The notes under the pieces are model-generated. The model was not told the origin of the DNA. It made no database searches and was given only the letters and a program-made list of their open reading frames with translations. Below are positions 44,096-52,500 of a stretch of DNA of 64,000 nt, piece by piece. The stretch spans positions 1 to 64,000 of the forward strand of contig CANARY010000007.1 in the NCBI GenBank assembly GCA_947364235.1, written 5' to 3'. Position 1 is the stretch's first letter. Every line of letters starts with the position of its first letter. Source of the stretch: an uncultured Candidatus Melainabacteria bacterium (GTDB taxonomy: Bacteria; Cyanobacteriota; Vampirovibrionia; Gastranaerophilales; Gastranaerophilaceae). Position numbers and translations under genes: made by a program.

Positions 44096-45280
44096 TTATT
44101 GTGAGGAAAAGTTTTGTAAATACAGCTGTAAGTCTGCAAGTCTATTATTCACAGAGAGGATAGTATCCTGCATTTGCATTTCAAGCCTTTTAGCGCCTTT
44201 GAAACAGGTATGGAAGAACAGGATTTTTGTGCTGCCGTTCATCAAATCATTTTTAAGTTCAACTATTTTCTTATAAATTAGCGGGTCAACAATTTCTTTG
44301 TTTTCGCAAAGCAGGGTAAATATGTCACCAAGCCACCATTGAACTTCTTCAACATTATTCATTTTGAGTCCTTTCTTAGCGTTTTTCAGATAAGAAAGAA
44401 GTTGAGAATATATTTCTGTAAGTTTTTGTTTTTTTACCGGGAGTATTTTTTTAAAATAATCCATTGTCTGTTTGTAGCCTATATCAATGAGTTTGCGCCT
44501 TTCGTCTTTATCAAGGTTAAAGTCTGCAAAGAAAATATCGCCGGTGTTTATTCTAATGCAGTCATAGCGGTCATTTTCTCCGTATAGTTCTGTTACAAAG
44601 TCTGTTGCAATGTCTGTCACGCAGCTATAAATGGTATTAATAAAAGATATAGGGCTTTTTTCGTTTTTGCTGTAATCTCCTTCTAGTCTGAATTCTAGTA
44701 TTCTGCTTTCAGAATTATTCAATGTTTCTGACAAACGCCACATTGGAGACGCTTTTTGTAAATCGCCGTCTACAAGATAAGAATCTTCGTGTTTATATGG
44801 AGCCATCAGTCCCGGCATGCTTGAAGATATTTTAATAGCTTGTGCTACTTCAAACTCTGGGGTTTCTGATACAGAAAATTCTTGCGAACAAAATTTTGTG
44901 ATATTTGTCGTTATGATAACAAGTTTTTTATCCATATCTACGAATTTAATATGTTTATTACGGACTTTTTCGTTCTTTTTCGATAATAGTTCATTTAACC
45001 AGTCGAGAAAAATTTCTCCTTTACTTAGTGCAAATGGTTTTCCAATTCCCAGGTGAATGTCTTTAAATAAGTCAAAGTTTACTTTCATAAACAGGTTTTC
45101 AAGTTCATAGGATTTGTACCCGGAAGCAACGAGTGCTGCGATAATTGAGCCTACTGAAGAGCCTCCGATTATATCATATTCTATTCCAAGTTCTTCTAAT
45201 GCTCTTATTGTTCCTATATAAGCCATTCCTCTGATAGCTCCGCCTCCAAAGAGGCAGGTATATTTTAAAGGATTAGTCAT
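44096..45280 (-). CDS. Patatin-like phospholipase
   Basis: 394 residues. Oxyanion motif GGGAIRG, nucleophile elbow GGSSVGS and the catalytic aspartate in YLVDGDLQKAS make a complete Ser-Asp dyad; the C-terminal 150 residues are helical and unrecognised. It acts on phospholipids or other acyl esters. GGAGATTT precedes the ATG. The start overlaps the end of the upstream membrane protein by eight bases, so they are co-transcribed. Confidence 0.85.
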   Translation of the reverse strand: MTNPLKYTCLFGGGAIRGMAYIGTIRALEELGIEYDIIGGSSVGSIIAALVASGYKSYELENLFMKVNFDLFKDIHLGIGKPFALSKGEIFLDWLNELLSKKNEKVRNKHIKFVDMDKKLVIITTNITKFCSQEFSVSETPEFEVAQAIKISSSMPGLMAPYKHEDSYLVDGDLQKASPMWRLSETLNNSESRILEFRLEGDYSKNEKSPISFINTIYSCVTDIATDFVTELYGENDRYDCIRINTGDIFFADFNLDKDERRKLIDIGYKQTMDYFKKILPVKKQKLTEIYSQLLSYLKNAKKGLKMNNVEEVQWWLGDIFTLLCENKEIVDPLIYKKIVELKNDLMNGSTKILFFHTCFKGAKRLEMQMQDTILSVNNRLADLQLYLQNFSSQ

Positions 45281-46748
45281 TTCTGAAATCTCCGTGTTTA
45301 AACATTGTACTTCTGTAATAATCTATATTGTATTCTGGTTCAAGGTATGTGAACTTTTCTGAACCTTTTTTTACGAATATTCCGCATAATTTTCCATCAA
45401 AAATATGCACCCAGTCAGGATCTTCTTGAAGCAGGATATAAGTTTGCGTATCTTTATAAGTCATAATAATATCTGTAGGGTATTTTTGATAGATATCTCT
45501 CCAGTTATCCATAATCAAATCAAAGTGTTTTAGAACCATAAATTCTTTGTCGTTATACACTTCTTCATATCTTCCGTCCATAAATATTAAGTTATTCGGA
45601 TAAAGTTTATAAGTAGCGTAGCTTCCAAGTCCGAAAGGCGATACAAGATTGCCTTTAATGTTATTTATTTTCAAAAACTCAAGTTCATAAAACGGGAATT
45701 TTGTATCATCAGCCCGAGGGGCAAGCGGTGAAAACATCGGGATGCTAAACGCAAGAATAAATATCGCAGGGTAAAGGCTTTTTTCAATCCTCTTGAATAT
45801 TCTTGAAAATTTGTGCAGTAAAATGATTATGTCGTTATAACAAAGTGCTGATACTGTGATTACAGAAAGAGACAATAATTTAACGTGGGCTAGGCCCATA
45901 TAAACAGTCATCAAAAGAACAATTAATTTTGTATAATTGTATTTTTTTGCCTTAATTGCAGCAAAAACTCCAAATATTGAGAATAAACTTGGGATTAAAT
46001 AGTATACAATATGCCTTTTTGCATAAAACGGCCACCATTCTACTATGTATTTGCGGTGTTTAGTTGCAGCTGAGAACAGGAAGTTTAAATACTTTATTCC
46101 ATACGGGTTAATTATAAGTGCAAGTCCTGATGCTGCAAGTACTGCAAGATATTTTTTCCAAGGTTTTTTTTCTAAAACTGCTCCGGCAAAATACATTGCG
46201 ATTAAGCCAAGCCCTGAAACAACACCTCCGTGTACATTGTTCCAGAAAATAACAATAAAAGGAAATGTCCAGATAAGTTTTTTGGATTTTCCTTGCCGCG
46301 TTTTTTCTAAAATGTATAAGAATATGCTGAAAAACAGGAAGCTAAACAGCTGACAGCGTACAAGCCCCGGATTTAAGCGTGTAAAAATAGCAAGAAATAC
46401 TCCCATAAATAATAATGAAGGGGGAAAAGAGTGTTTTTGCAGCTTTTGTGTTTTTACTATGACAACTGCTGTTAAAAACATCATTACTGCTTGGAATATT
46501 AATAATCCGAACGCTCCAAGGTATTTAATCAGAAGATAAAAAACGACTCCTGAGCCCCATTCGTGGTCGTACCAGGGGTGAGTCGGGGTGTATGATAGAA
46601 AATCTTGATAAGGGAGGATTCCGTATTCTACAAATCTTTCTCCGACAATAAGTCTTGCAAATAAGTCATAATCGTAATTTGTAGACAGGCATGCCAAAAA
46701 AATGCTAAAAACAGCAAGTGCTGCGTAGAACCAAACCTTTTTTCTCAT
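45273..46748 (-). CDS. Polytopic membrane protein, GT-C glycosyltransferase-like
   Basis: 491 residues with ten or more membrane helices. The first loop reads NYDYDLFARLIVGERFVEYGILPYQDF followed by WYDHEWG, the acidic first-loop layout of GT-C enzymes, and a soluble C-terminal domain begins near residue 360. This resembles the protein at 3257-4810 in plan but not closely in sequence. Probably a sugar transferase on a polyprenyl-phosphate donor; the substrate is unknown. GAGGAG lies upstream of the ATG. Confidence 0.65.
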   Translation of the reverse strand: MRKKVWFYAALAVFSIFLACLSTNYDYDLFARLIVGERFVEYGILPYQDFLSYTPTHPWYDHEWGSGVVFYLLIKYLGAFGLLIFQAVMMFLTAVVIVKTQKLQKHSFPPSLLFMGVFLAIFTRLNPGLVRCQLFSFLFFSIFLYILEKTRQGKSKKLIWTFPFIVIFWNNVHGGVVSGLGLIAMYFAGAVLEKKPWKKYLAVLAASGLALIINPYGIKYLNFLFSAATKHRKYIVEWWPFYAKRHIVYYLIPSLFSIFGVFAAIKAKKYNYTKLIVLLMTVYMGLAHVKLLSLSVITVSALCYNDIIILLHKFSRIFKRIEKSLYPAIFILAFSIPMFSPLAPRADDTKFPFYELEFLKINNIKGNLVSPFGLGSYATYKLYPNNLIFMDGRYEEVYNDKEFMVLKHFDLIMDNWRDIYQKYPTDIIMTYKDTQTYILLQEDPDWVHIFDGKLCGIFVKKGSEKFTYLEPEYNIDYYRSTMFKHGDFRND

Positions 46749-46773
46749 TTATATAATATACTCCTCTTTATTA

Positions 46774-46803
46774 TTGTATAACAAAAATGAATTATGGTAT
46801 AAT
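46774..46803 (+). promoter_or_regulatory. Promoter of leuC
   Basis: TTGTAT (46774-46779), 18 bases, TATAAT (46798-46803) with TG one base before it. The leader is about 20 bases, carrying GGGGGAG. Confidence 0.65.
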
Positions 46804-46830
46804 AATTGCAAAGCTAAATGGGGGAGTATC

Positions 46831-48075
46831 ATGGGATTAACATTAGTAGAAAAAATTATTTCCGAACATGCTGGTAAAGATGTACACGCGGGGGAACTTG
46901 TTATATCGAAAGTTGATGTAACAGCAGTGCAGGATGGAACAGGACCTTTGACGGTTCAGGAATTTAAAAAACTTGGGAAATCAAAACTTAATAATCCGGA
47001 GCGTACAATACTTTTTATTGACCATGCATCTCCAAGTCCGAGAAAAGAACTTTCTAATACTCACATGGTGTTAAGAGATTTTCATAAAGAATACGGAGCT
47101 GTTCTATCTGATGTAGGTGCAGGTGTCTGCCACCAGAGATTGATTGAAACTTATGTTAATCCGGGAGAAATTTTAATAGGAGCGGATTCGCATACTTGTA
47201 CTTCAGGGGCACTCGGTGCGTTTGCTACCGGCATGGGCTCGACTGATGTGGCAGTCGGAATGGCTTTAGGTAAAACATGGCTTAAAGTGCCTGCAACATT
47301 CAAAATTGTTGTAAACGGTAAATTCAAAGAAGGTATTTGCTCTAAAGATTTAATGCTTCATTTAATAGGTATGATAGGTGCTGACGGCGCTACTTACAAA
47401 GCTTTAGAATTTACAGGTGATACGATTGAAAATATGACAATGTCAGAAAGATTTACGCTTGCAAATATGGCAGTAGAAGCCGGAGCAAAATGCGGTTTGT
47501 TCGTTGCTGATGATAAGACAAAAGCGTTTTTAGCTGAGCGCGGGCGTGAAGATAAGTTCAGACAAATTCTGCCGGATAGCGATGCAGTTTATGAACGTGT
47601 AATTGAAATTAAAGCAGAAGAGGTTCCTCATACGGTTTCTTGCCCGCACACTGTTGATAACACACGCAGAGCGGATGAATTAAAAGACGTTAAGGTTAAT
47701 CAGGTTTTTATCGGAACATGCACAAACGGAAGAATTGAAGATTTGAGAGCTGCTGCGGATATTTTAAAGGGTAAAACTGTTCATCCAGATGTAAGGATGT
47801 TGATTTCTCCGGCCTCAAAAGATGTGTTTAAACAAGCTTTAAAAGAAGGTTTGATTGATATTTTTGTTGAAGCAAATGCTGCTATCCTTGCTCCTGGATG
47901 CGGTCCTTGTGTAGGTGTGCATGCAGGAATTCTCGGAGACGGTGAAGTTTGTCTTGCAACCCAGAACAGAAACTTTCAGGGCAGGATGGGGAACACAAAA
48001 GGATTTATCTACCTTGCTTCTCCGTTCGTTGCAGCGCATACTGCATTAAAAGGATATATTAACGCAGGGGTATAA
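46831..48075 (+). CDS. leuC: 3-isopropylmalate dehydratase large subunit
   Basis: 414 residues from the ATG at 46831, which has GGGGGAG just upstream; the longer frame covers the promoter. Aconitase-fold enzyme with the 4Fe-4S ligands in GADSHTCTSG, FIGTCTNGR and APGCGPCVG. Isomerises isopropylmalate in leucine synthesis; short bacterial/archaeal LeuC of this type may also act on homologous substrates. The small subunit leuD is not adjacent, which is unusual. Confidence 0.92.
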   Translation: MGLTLVEKIISEHAGKDVHAGELVISKVDVTAVQDGTGPLTVQEFKKLGKSKLNNPERTILFIDHASPSPRKELSNTHMVLRDFHKEYGAVLSDVGAGVCHQRLIETYVNPGEILIGADSHTCTSGALGAFATGMGSTDVAVGMALGKTWLKVPATFKIVVNGKFKEGICSKDLMLHLIGMIGADGATYKALEFTGDTIENMTMSERFTLANMAVEAGAKCGLFVADDKTKAFLAERGREDKFRQILPDSDAVYERVIEIKAEEVPHTVSCPHTVDNTRRADELKDVKVNQVFIGTCTNGRIEDLRAAADILKGKTVHPDVRMLISPASKDVFKQALKEGLIDIFVEANAAILAPGCGPCVGVHAGILGDGEVCLATQNRNFQGRMGNTKGFIYLASPFVAAHTALKGYINAGV

Positions 48076-48086
48076 TAGGAGGTAAA

Positions 48087-48575
48087 ATGAACTTACTTTT
48101 ACTTAAACAACTTACAATATTAAGCGCATTTGCAGGTGCGCTTTTAGGCTTGCTGGGTGTCGTTTCGTATCCGACTTTTGTGTTTAGTATTTTAATCCTG
48201 ATACTTGCGATGGCTGTGATTGTTCTTGTATATCTTAAACAAAATGATTTAATTGGGATTATAAATGTGAAAGAAGGTTGTATCTTTGGCGCTATAATCG
48301 GGTTTATTTCGTTTCTTGGATTTTCAGCTGTGTTCGCACCGATAAGTATGCTGCTTGGGTGGCTTGTTCCTTCTTATACGCTTGGCTGGCTCAGATTTTT
48401 TATGGGCGGGTTTGGGACTTTTGTTGTAATGCTTTTTTTGATAGTATTTATGGCAGGAATAAGTGCTTTATTTAACGGATTTGGAGGGCTTGTAACTGCT
48501 TATGTGTATGAGCTTATTACCGGGATTAAAAAAGAAAATAATCAAAATTCAAGTGTAGATTTCGAGATTAAATGA
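48087..48575 (+). CDS. Small polytopic membrane protein
   Basis: 162 residues with four hydrophobic segments (near 5-28, 30-50, 65-90, 105-140) and a hydrophilic tail. Not recognised. TAGGAGG stands before its ATG and it follows leuC by 11 bases, so it belongs to that transcript. Confidence 0.7.
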   Translation: MNLLLLKQLTILSAFAGALLGLLGVVSYPTFVFSILILILAMAVIVLVYLKQNDLIGIINVKEGCIFGAIIGFISFLGFSAVFAPISMLLGWLVPSYTLGWLRFFMGGFGTFVVMLFLIVFMAGISALFNGFGGLVTAYVYELITGIKKENNQNSSVDFEIK

Positions 48576-48586
48576 AAGGATAGATT

Positions 48587-48736
48587 ATGATATTTCAAAT
48601 TATATTATTTGTATTGTTTTTAATTATTGCTTTTACTGCAAAAAGAATGAATTCTAAAAAACTTAGAGATTTGATGGAAATTTGTTTAGTTGTGCAATTT
48701 TTGATTATTGTTAATGAGATTTTGAGTATTATTTAG
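48587..48736 (+). CDS. 49-residue membrane peptide
   Basis: MIFQIILFVLFLIIAFTAKR, a basic stretch (MNSKKLRDL), then a second hydrophobic segment ending EILSII. GAAAGGA stands seven bases before the ATG. It fills the space between the 162-residue protein and mtnA with 11- and 9-base gaps, as a gene in an operon would. Function unknown. Confidence 0.6.
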   Translation: MIFQIILFVLFLIIAFTAKRMNSKKLRDLMEICLVVQFLIIVNEILSII

Positions 48737-48745
48737 GAGTTATTG

Positions 48746-49801
48746 ATGGGATTTGAGTCTAAAATAAAAACAATTGAGTGGGTAGATACGTATTCAAAAA
48801 TGGTTGATCAGACAGTTATACCTTATGAATACAAGTTTGTAAATATAACATCCGGCGATGAAATGTTTGATGCTATCAGAAATATGATAGTAAGAGGTGC
48901 TCCTGCTATTGGAATAGCCGGCGCTCATGGAGTAATTCTTTATGCGCAGGAACTTGCAAAAGAAAATTTGTCTAGAGATGAATTTGTAGAAAAGCTTATA
49001 GAAAAAGCTGAGTATATGAAAACTTCCCGCCCTACAGCGGTTAACTTAATGTGGGCTTGTCAAAAGCAGATTGAAGTTATCAGAAACTCAAATTCCGATA
49101 TCAATGGAATTATTGAAGAGCTTAAAGTTAATGGTGTTAAGCTTGAAAATGAAGACATTGAGATTAATAAAAAAATTGGTGATTACGGAGCAGAAGTTGT
49201 TCCAAAAGGGGCATCTATTTTAACTCATTGTAATGCAGGGGCTCTTGCAACAGTGGGCTATGGTACAGCGCTGGGAGTTGTAAGGTCTGCATTTGCAAAA
49301 GATAATACTGTTCAGGTTTTTGCGGATGAGACTAGACCAAGACAGCAGGGAGCAAGAATTACAACTTTTGAACTTGCGATGGATGGAATTCCTGTAACTT
49401 TGATTACTGACGGAATGTGCTCTTACTTTATGAAAAAAGGCATGATTGATATGGTTGTTGTAGGTGCGGATAGAATTGCTGCAAACGGTGATACAGCTAA
49501 TAAAATTGGAACTTACACTGTTGCAATTGCGGCGAAATATCATAATATTCCGTTTTATATTGCAGCGCCTTTGTCTACAATTGATACTTCAATTGCTTCG
49601 GGTGATGAAATTGTGATTGAAGAACGCTCAAGAGAAGAAGTAACGCATATTAACGGTAAAATTATTTGTTCTGATAAGGTTAATGTAATCAATCCCGGAT
49701 TTGACGTGACTCCGCATGAACTTATTGCAGGTATTATTACAGAAAAAGGCATATTGAGACCGGATTATAATCAGTCAATAAAAAACGCATTTAAAAATTA
49801 A
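48746..49801 (+). CDS. mtnA: S-methyl-5-thioribose-1-phosphate isomerase
   Basis: 351 residues. eIF2B-alpha-like fold with GAPAIGIAGAHGV, THCNAGALATVGYG (active-site cysteine), DETRPRQQGAR and VGADRIAANGDTANKIGTY (active-site aspartate). Isomerises MTR-1-P to MTRu-1-P in methionine salvage; close relatives act on ribose 1,5-bisphosphate or 5-deoxyribose-1-P. No other salvage gene is near. AGGAG lies six bases before the ATG at 48746; a TTG one codon earlier is the alternative. Confidence 0.92.
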   Translation: MGFESKIKTIEWVDTYSKMVDQTVIPYEYKFVNITSGDEMFDAIRNMIVRGAPAIGIAGAHGVILYAQELAKENLSRDEFVEKLIEKAEYMKTSRPTAVNLMWACQKQIEVIRNSNSDINGIIEELKVNGVKLENEDIEINKKIGDYGAEVVPKGASILTHCNAGALATVGYGTALGVVRSAFAKDNTVQVFADETRPRQQGARITTFELAMDGIPVTLITDGMCSYFMKKGMIDMVVVGADRIAANGDTANKIGTYTVAIAAKYHNIPFYIAAPLSTIDTSIASGDEIVIEERSREEVTHINGKIICSDKVNVINPGFDVTPHELIAGIITEKGILRPDYNQSIKNAFKN

Positions 49802-50727
49802 TACAGACAATGCTTAATTGCTTCTATCATAGAGTCAGCGCTGGCAAGGTTTTTGCCGGCAATATCAAATGCCGTGCCATGCGCTGGTGAAGTTCTTATG
49901 ATATCCAGCCCGATTGTCATGTTAACTGCTTTTTTAGGCGCAGCTGCTTTAATAGGGATTAAACCTTGGTCGTGATAACAAGCTATGTAGCAGTCATAAG
50001 GCATTTTTTCGTTGTTTAAATACTTTTGAAAAGCTACAGCAAAAAGTGCATCAGCCGGAAGCGGATTTGTGATATTTATTCCGCGCTTTCTGATTGCTTC
50101 TATTGCAGGAAGAAAAATTTCATTTTCTTCTTTGCCGATTAGCCCGTTTTCTCCGGCATGAGGATTTAATCCGCAGATTGCAAAAGAAGGTTTCTTAACC
50201 ATAAGCTTGTTCTGGAAAAAGCTGCGCAGGCGCTCGGTTTTTTCAATAATTATTTCTTTTGTTATATTTACTTCTTTTAGTGCACAATGCCTTGTCAGCA
50301 AAAGAACTCTAAAGTCTTTTGAAACAAACAGCATTTCAGCTTTTTGCCCATTATGTGCAAGAAAATGTTCAAGAACTTCTGTTTGACCATTAAAATGGTG
50401 TCCTGCAAGGTTCATTGCATCTTTTGAAGTTGGTGCAGTTACGATAAATTTTGGCTTTAGCTCGCACGCTTTTTGAAGCGCTCGGAATGCAAAATCACCT
50501 GCAGATGCAGAGACTTCTCCTGGAATAATCTTGTCTTTATAATCAACTTCTATTATTTCATAACGATTATTAAGTACTCCGTAAGTATTCAATATTTTTG
50601 AACTTGAAACAATTACAATGTCTTTTGAAGGCAGGTTTAAAGTGTTCAAAGCTTTGATTGTAATCTCTGCTCCGATTCCGTTCGGGTCGCCTGTTGTTAT
50701 GATGATTTTGTTTTCGTATTTATTCAT
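49798..50727 (-). CDS. pdxA: PdxA-family dehydrogenase (4-hydroxythreonine-4-phosphate or four-carbon acid sugar phosphate)
   Basis: 309 residues. ITTGDPNGIGAEI, APTSKDAMNLAGHHFNGQTEVL, GLNPHAGENGLIG and YHDQGLIPIKA (metal-binding histidines) define PdxA. It either makes the aminoacetone phosphate precursor of vitamin B6 or, as PdxA2, oxidises D-threonate or D-erythronate 4-phosphate. Its partner gene, overlapping by eight bases, is a four-carbon acid sugar kinase homologue, which favours the PdxA2 role. A tail-to-tail overlap of four bases with mtnA. Confidence 0.88.
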   Translation of the reverse strand: MNKYENKIIITTGDPNGIGAEITIKALNTLNLPSKDIVIVSSSKILNTYGVLNNRYEIIEVDYKDKIIPGEVSASAGDFAFRALQKACELKPKFIVTAPTSKDAMNLAGHHFNGQTEVLEHFLAHNGQKAEMLFVSKDFRVLLLTRHCALKEVNITKEIIIEKTERLRSFFQNKLMVKKPSFAICGLNPHAGENGLIGKEENEIFLPAIEAIRKRGINITNPLPADALFAVAFQKYLNNEKMPYDCYIACYHDQGLIPIKAAAPKKAVNMTIGLDIIRTSPAHGTAFDIAGKNLASADSMIEAIKHCLY

Positions 50728-52024
50728 GGTGTTTAAAATAATCTAAAATATCTATCAAAGTTCTTGTATTACCCAGATTTCCGGATTTTGTAACAATCCA
50801 TCTTCCCATCTCATCTGAGCAGAGCGAAATTGCCGGTGCAACTTCATCAATAAGCTTAAGCTCGTTAGAATGAATTGCTTTACAGCATTTATAAGATGTT
50901 TCTCCGCCTAAAGTAATTAAGACTACATCGATTTCTTGAAGTACTTGCTTAGTAAGTTCTGCCAAATAGTCTGTTATCTTAATGGCAAGTTTTTCTTTGG
51001 TAAGCTCTGCATTAAATGAATCGTCAGAAAAACCGTCAAAGTTTGCAATGAGATGTGAAGTGTGTACGACAACTGTTACTCCGCTTCTTAAATTTGTGAC
51101 AATTCGCTCTACGATTTCGCCATTTACTCCGTTTAGAATGTTCGAAGTATTTAGCGGAATAAAGTTTACGTTGTTATAATCATCTGAGTTTTCCAGCTTA
51201 TTTATTTGTTCAGCTGTAATATTAGTTGCAGTTCCTGAGACGATAAACTTAGGAAGTTTTTCTAGTTTTATACTATCTCTTTCTCTTTCAATTCCTGAAA
51301 GCCAGCTCTTTCCGAGAACCTGAGCTCCAGCTGCGGTTCCTGCAGGAAGAAGTTTTTTGTCGCATTTTTTTATGGCAAGTGCAAGCTGTTCAATATCAGT
51401 GATAGAAGTAGAATCAGCGACAATGAGCTTTTTGCCTTCCTTAATCAATTCGTTGATTTTAATAAGAATAGGACCGGCTCCGTTCATAACGGTTTTAAGG
51501 TCAATTGTTCCAACTAAATCTTTTTGATTTTCTTTAAGCTGAGACTTTAATAAGGTCGGAACATGAGATTCTAAAATTGGCGAATGCGGATCCATTGCAA
51601 TTTCAGTTCTGCCTAAAGGAACTCCTTTTAATAGGTGGTATCCTCCCACAGTTATTCTTCCTTCTTGAGGAAAAGCCGGAATAATTATTGCGGCATCATA
51701 GCCTAAAATTTCTACCATGGTTAGAGTTTCAACGGCAATATGACCTCTAAGAGTTGAGTCGATTTTTTTGTAATAATACTCAAAAGAGAAGTTTTCTGCA
51801 AAAGTTTTAACTGCTTTTTCAACTTTTTCTAAAGCTTCCCATTCTTCGATATTTCGGGATTCGGTTGAAATTGCCCAAGCTTCTGTTTCTTCTTTTTTAG
51901 GCGGAATATATTCATCGTTTAAAAGGATGCGTGTGTTTGCTCCGCGCAGGTGAAACTGAAGCGCTGTATCATTTGCACCTGTTAAATCATCTGCAATAAT
52001 CCCGGCTATATCAGAAAAAATCAT
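50720..52024 (-). CDS. Four-carbon acid sugar kinase family protein (DUF1537)
   Basis: 434 residues. IIADDLTGANDTALQFHLRGANT, STESRN and KKIDSTLRGHIAVE in the N-terminal domain, and a C-terminal nucleotide-binding domain (VSGTATNITAEQ; ITLGGETSYKCC). DtnK/OtnK enzymes phosphorylate threonate, erythronate or 3-oxo-tetronate. The next gene is pdxA-like, reproducing the DtnK-PdxA2 pair of D-threonate use; the uptake system and aldolase or decarboxylase are not in the window. The start overlaps the ssb stop by one base. Confidence 0.88.
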   Translation of the reverse strand: MIFSDIAGIIADDLTGANDTALQFHLRGANTRILLNDEYIPPKKEETEAWAISTESRNIEEWEALEKVEKAVKTFAENFSFEYYYKKIDSTLRGHIAVETLTMVEILGYDAAIIIPAFPQEGRITVGGYHLLKGVPLGRTEIAMDPHSPILESHVPTLLKSQLKENQKDLVGTIDLKTVMNGAGPILIKINELIKEGKKLIVADSTSITDIEQLALAIKKCDKKLLPAGTAAGAQVLGKSWLSGIERERDSIKLEKLPKFIVSGTATNITAEQINKLENSDDYNNVNFIPLNTSNILNGVNGEIVERIVTNLRSGVTVVVHTSHLIANFDGFSDDSFNAELTKEKLAIKITDYLAELTKQVLQEIDVVLITLGGETSYKCCKAIHSNELKLIDEVAPAISLCSDEMGRWIVTKSGNLGNTRTLIDILDYFKHHE

Positions 52025-52350
52025 TATTCAGCGTCTCTTTTTGAACCTAATAGTCTTACGTTATTTGCAACAATAAGAAATCTTTCTCTTTCGTCTCCTG
52101 ACTGATCTGTCCATTTGCTTATAGAAATTCTGCCGTCAACTACAACTTGACGTCCTTTTTTGATATATTCGCCGGCAAATTCTGCTTGCTTATCCCAAAC
52201 TTCAATGTTGTACCAGTCAGTAACTTCTTCTTTTGTTTTAGAGTCCCATCTTCCTACTGCAAGAGAAAAAGTTGTTTTGACTTTTCCTGATTCAAAATAT
52301 TTAATTTCAGCGTCCTGTCCTGCTCTGCCGATTATTGTAGCTGTGTTCAT
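52024..52350 (-). CDS. ssb: Short single-stranded DNA-binding protein, cyanobacterial type
   Basis: 108 residues: one OB fold (IIGRAGQDAEIKYFESGKV, DWYNIEVWDKQAEFAGEYI, VDGRISISKWTDQSG) ending LLGSKRDAE with no disordered linker and no acidic DDDIPF tip. The YFESG, WGK/WDK-A-E-x-A and LLGSRRD features are those I associate with cyanobacterial Ssb. I start at the ATG at 52350 (GGAGAAGG upstream), not ten codons earlier. The missing acidic tip implies that it cannot recruit partners as E. coli Ssb does. Confidence 0.88.
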   Translation of the reverse strand: MNTATIIGRAGQDAEIKYFESGKVKTTFSLAVGRWDSKTKEEVTDWYNIEVWDKQAEFAGEYIKKGRQVVVDGRISISKWTDQSGDERERFLIVANNVRLLGSKRDAE

Positions 52351-52500
52351 TAACCTTCTCCTTTTAAAAATAATACTCATATTATACCATACATCAGCTT
52401 TATGACACTTAACTATTAATATTTGTAAATTTTTTCTTGTGTACTAGCAAAAAATAAATTTAGAAGTGTTACTATCATATAGGTTTTAAGGAGAAAATAA

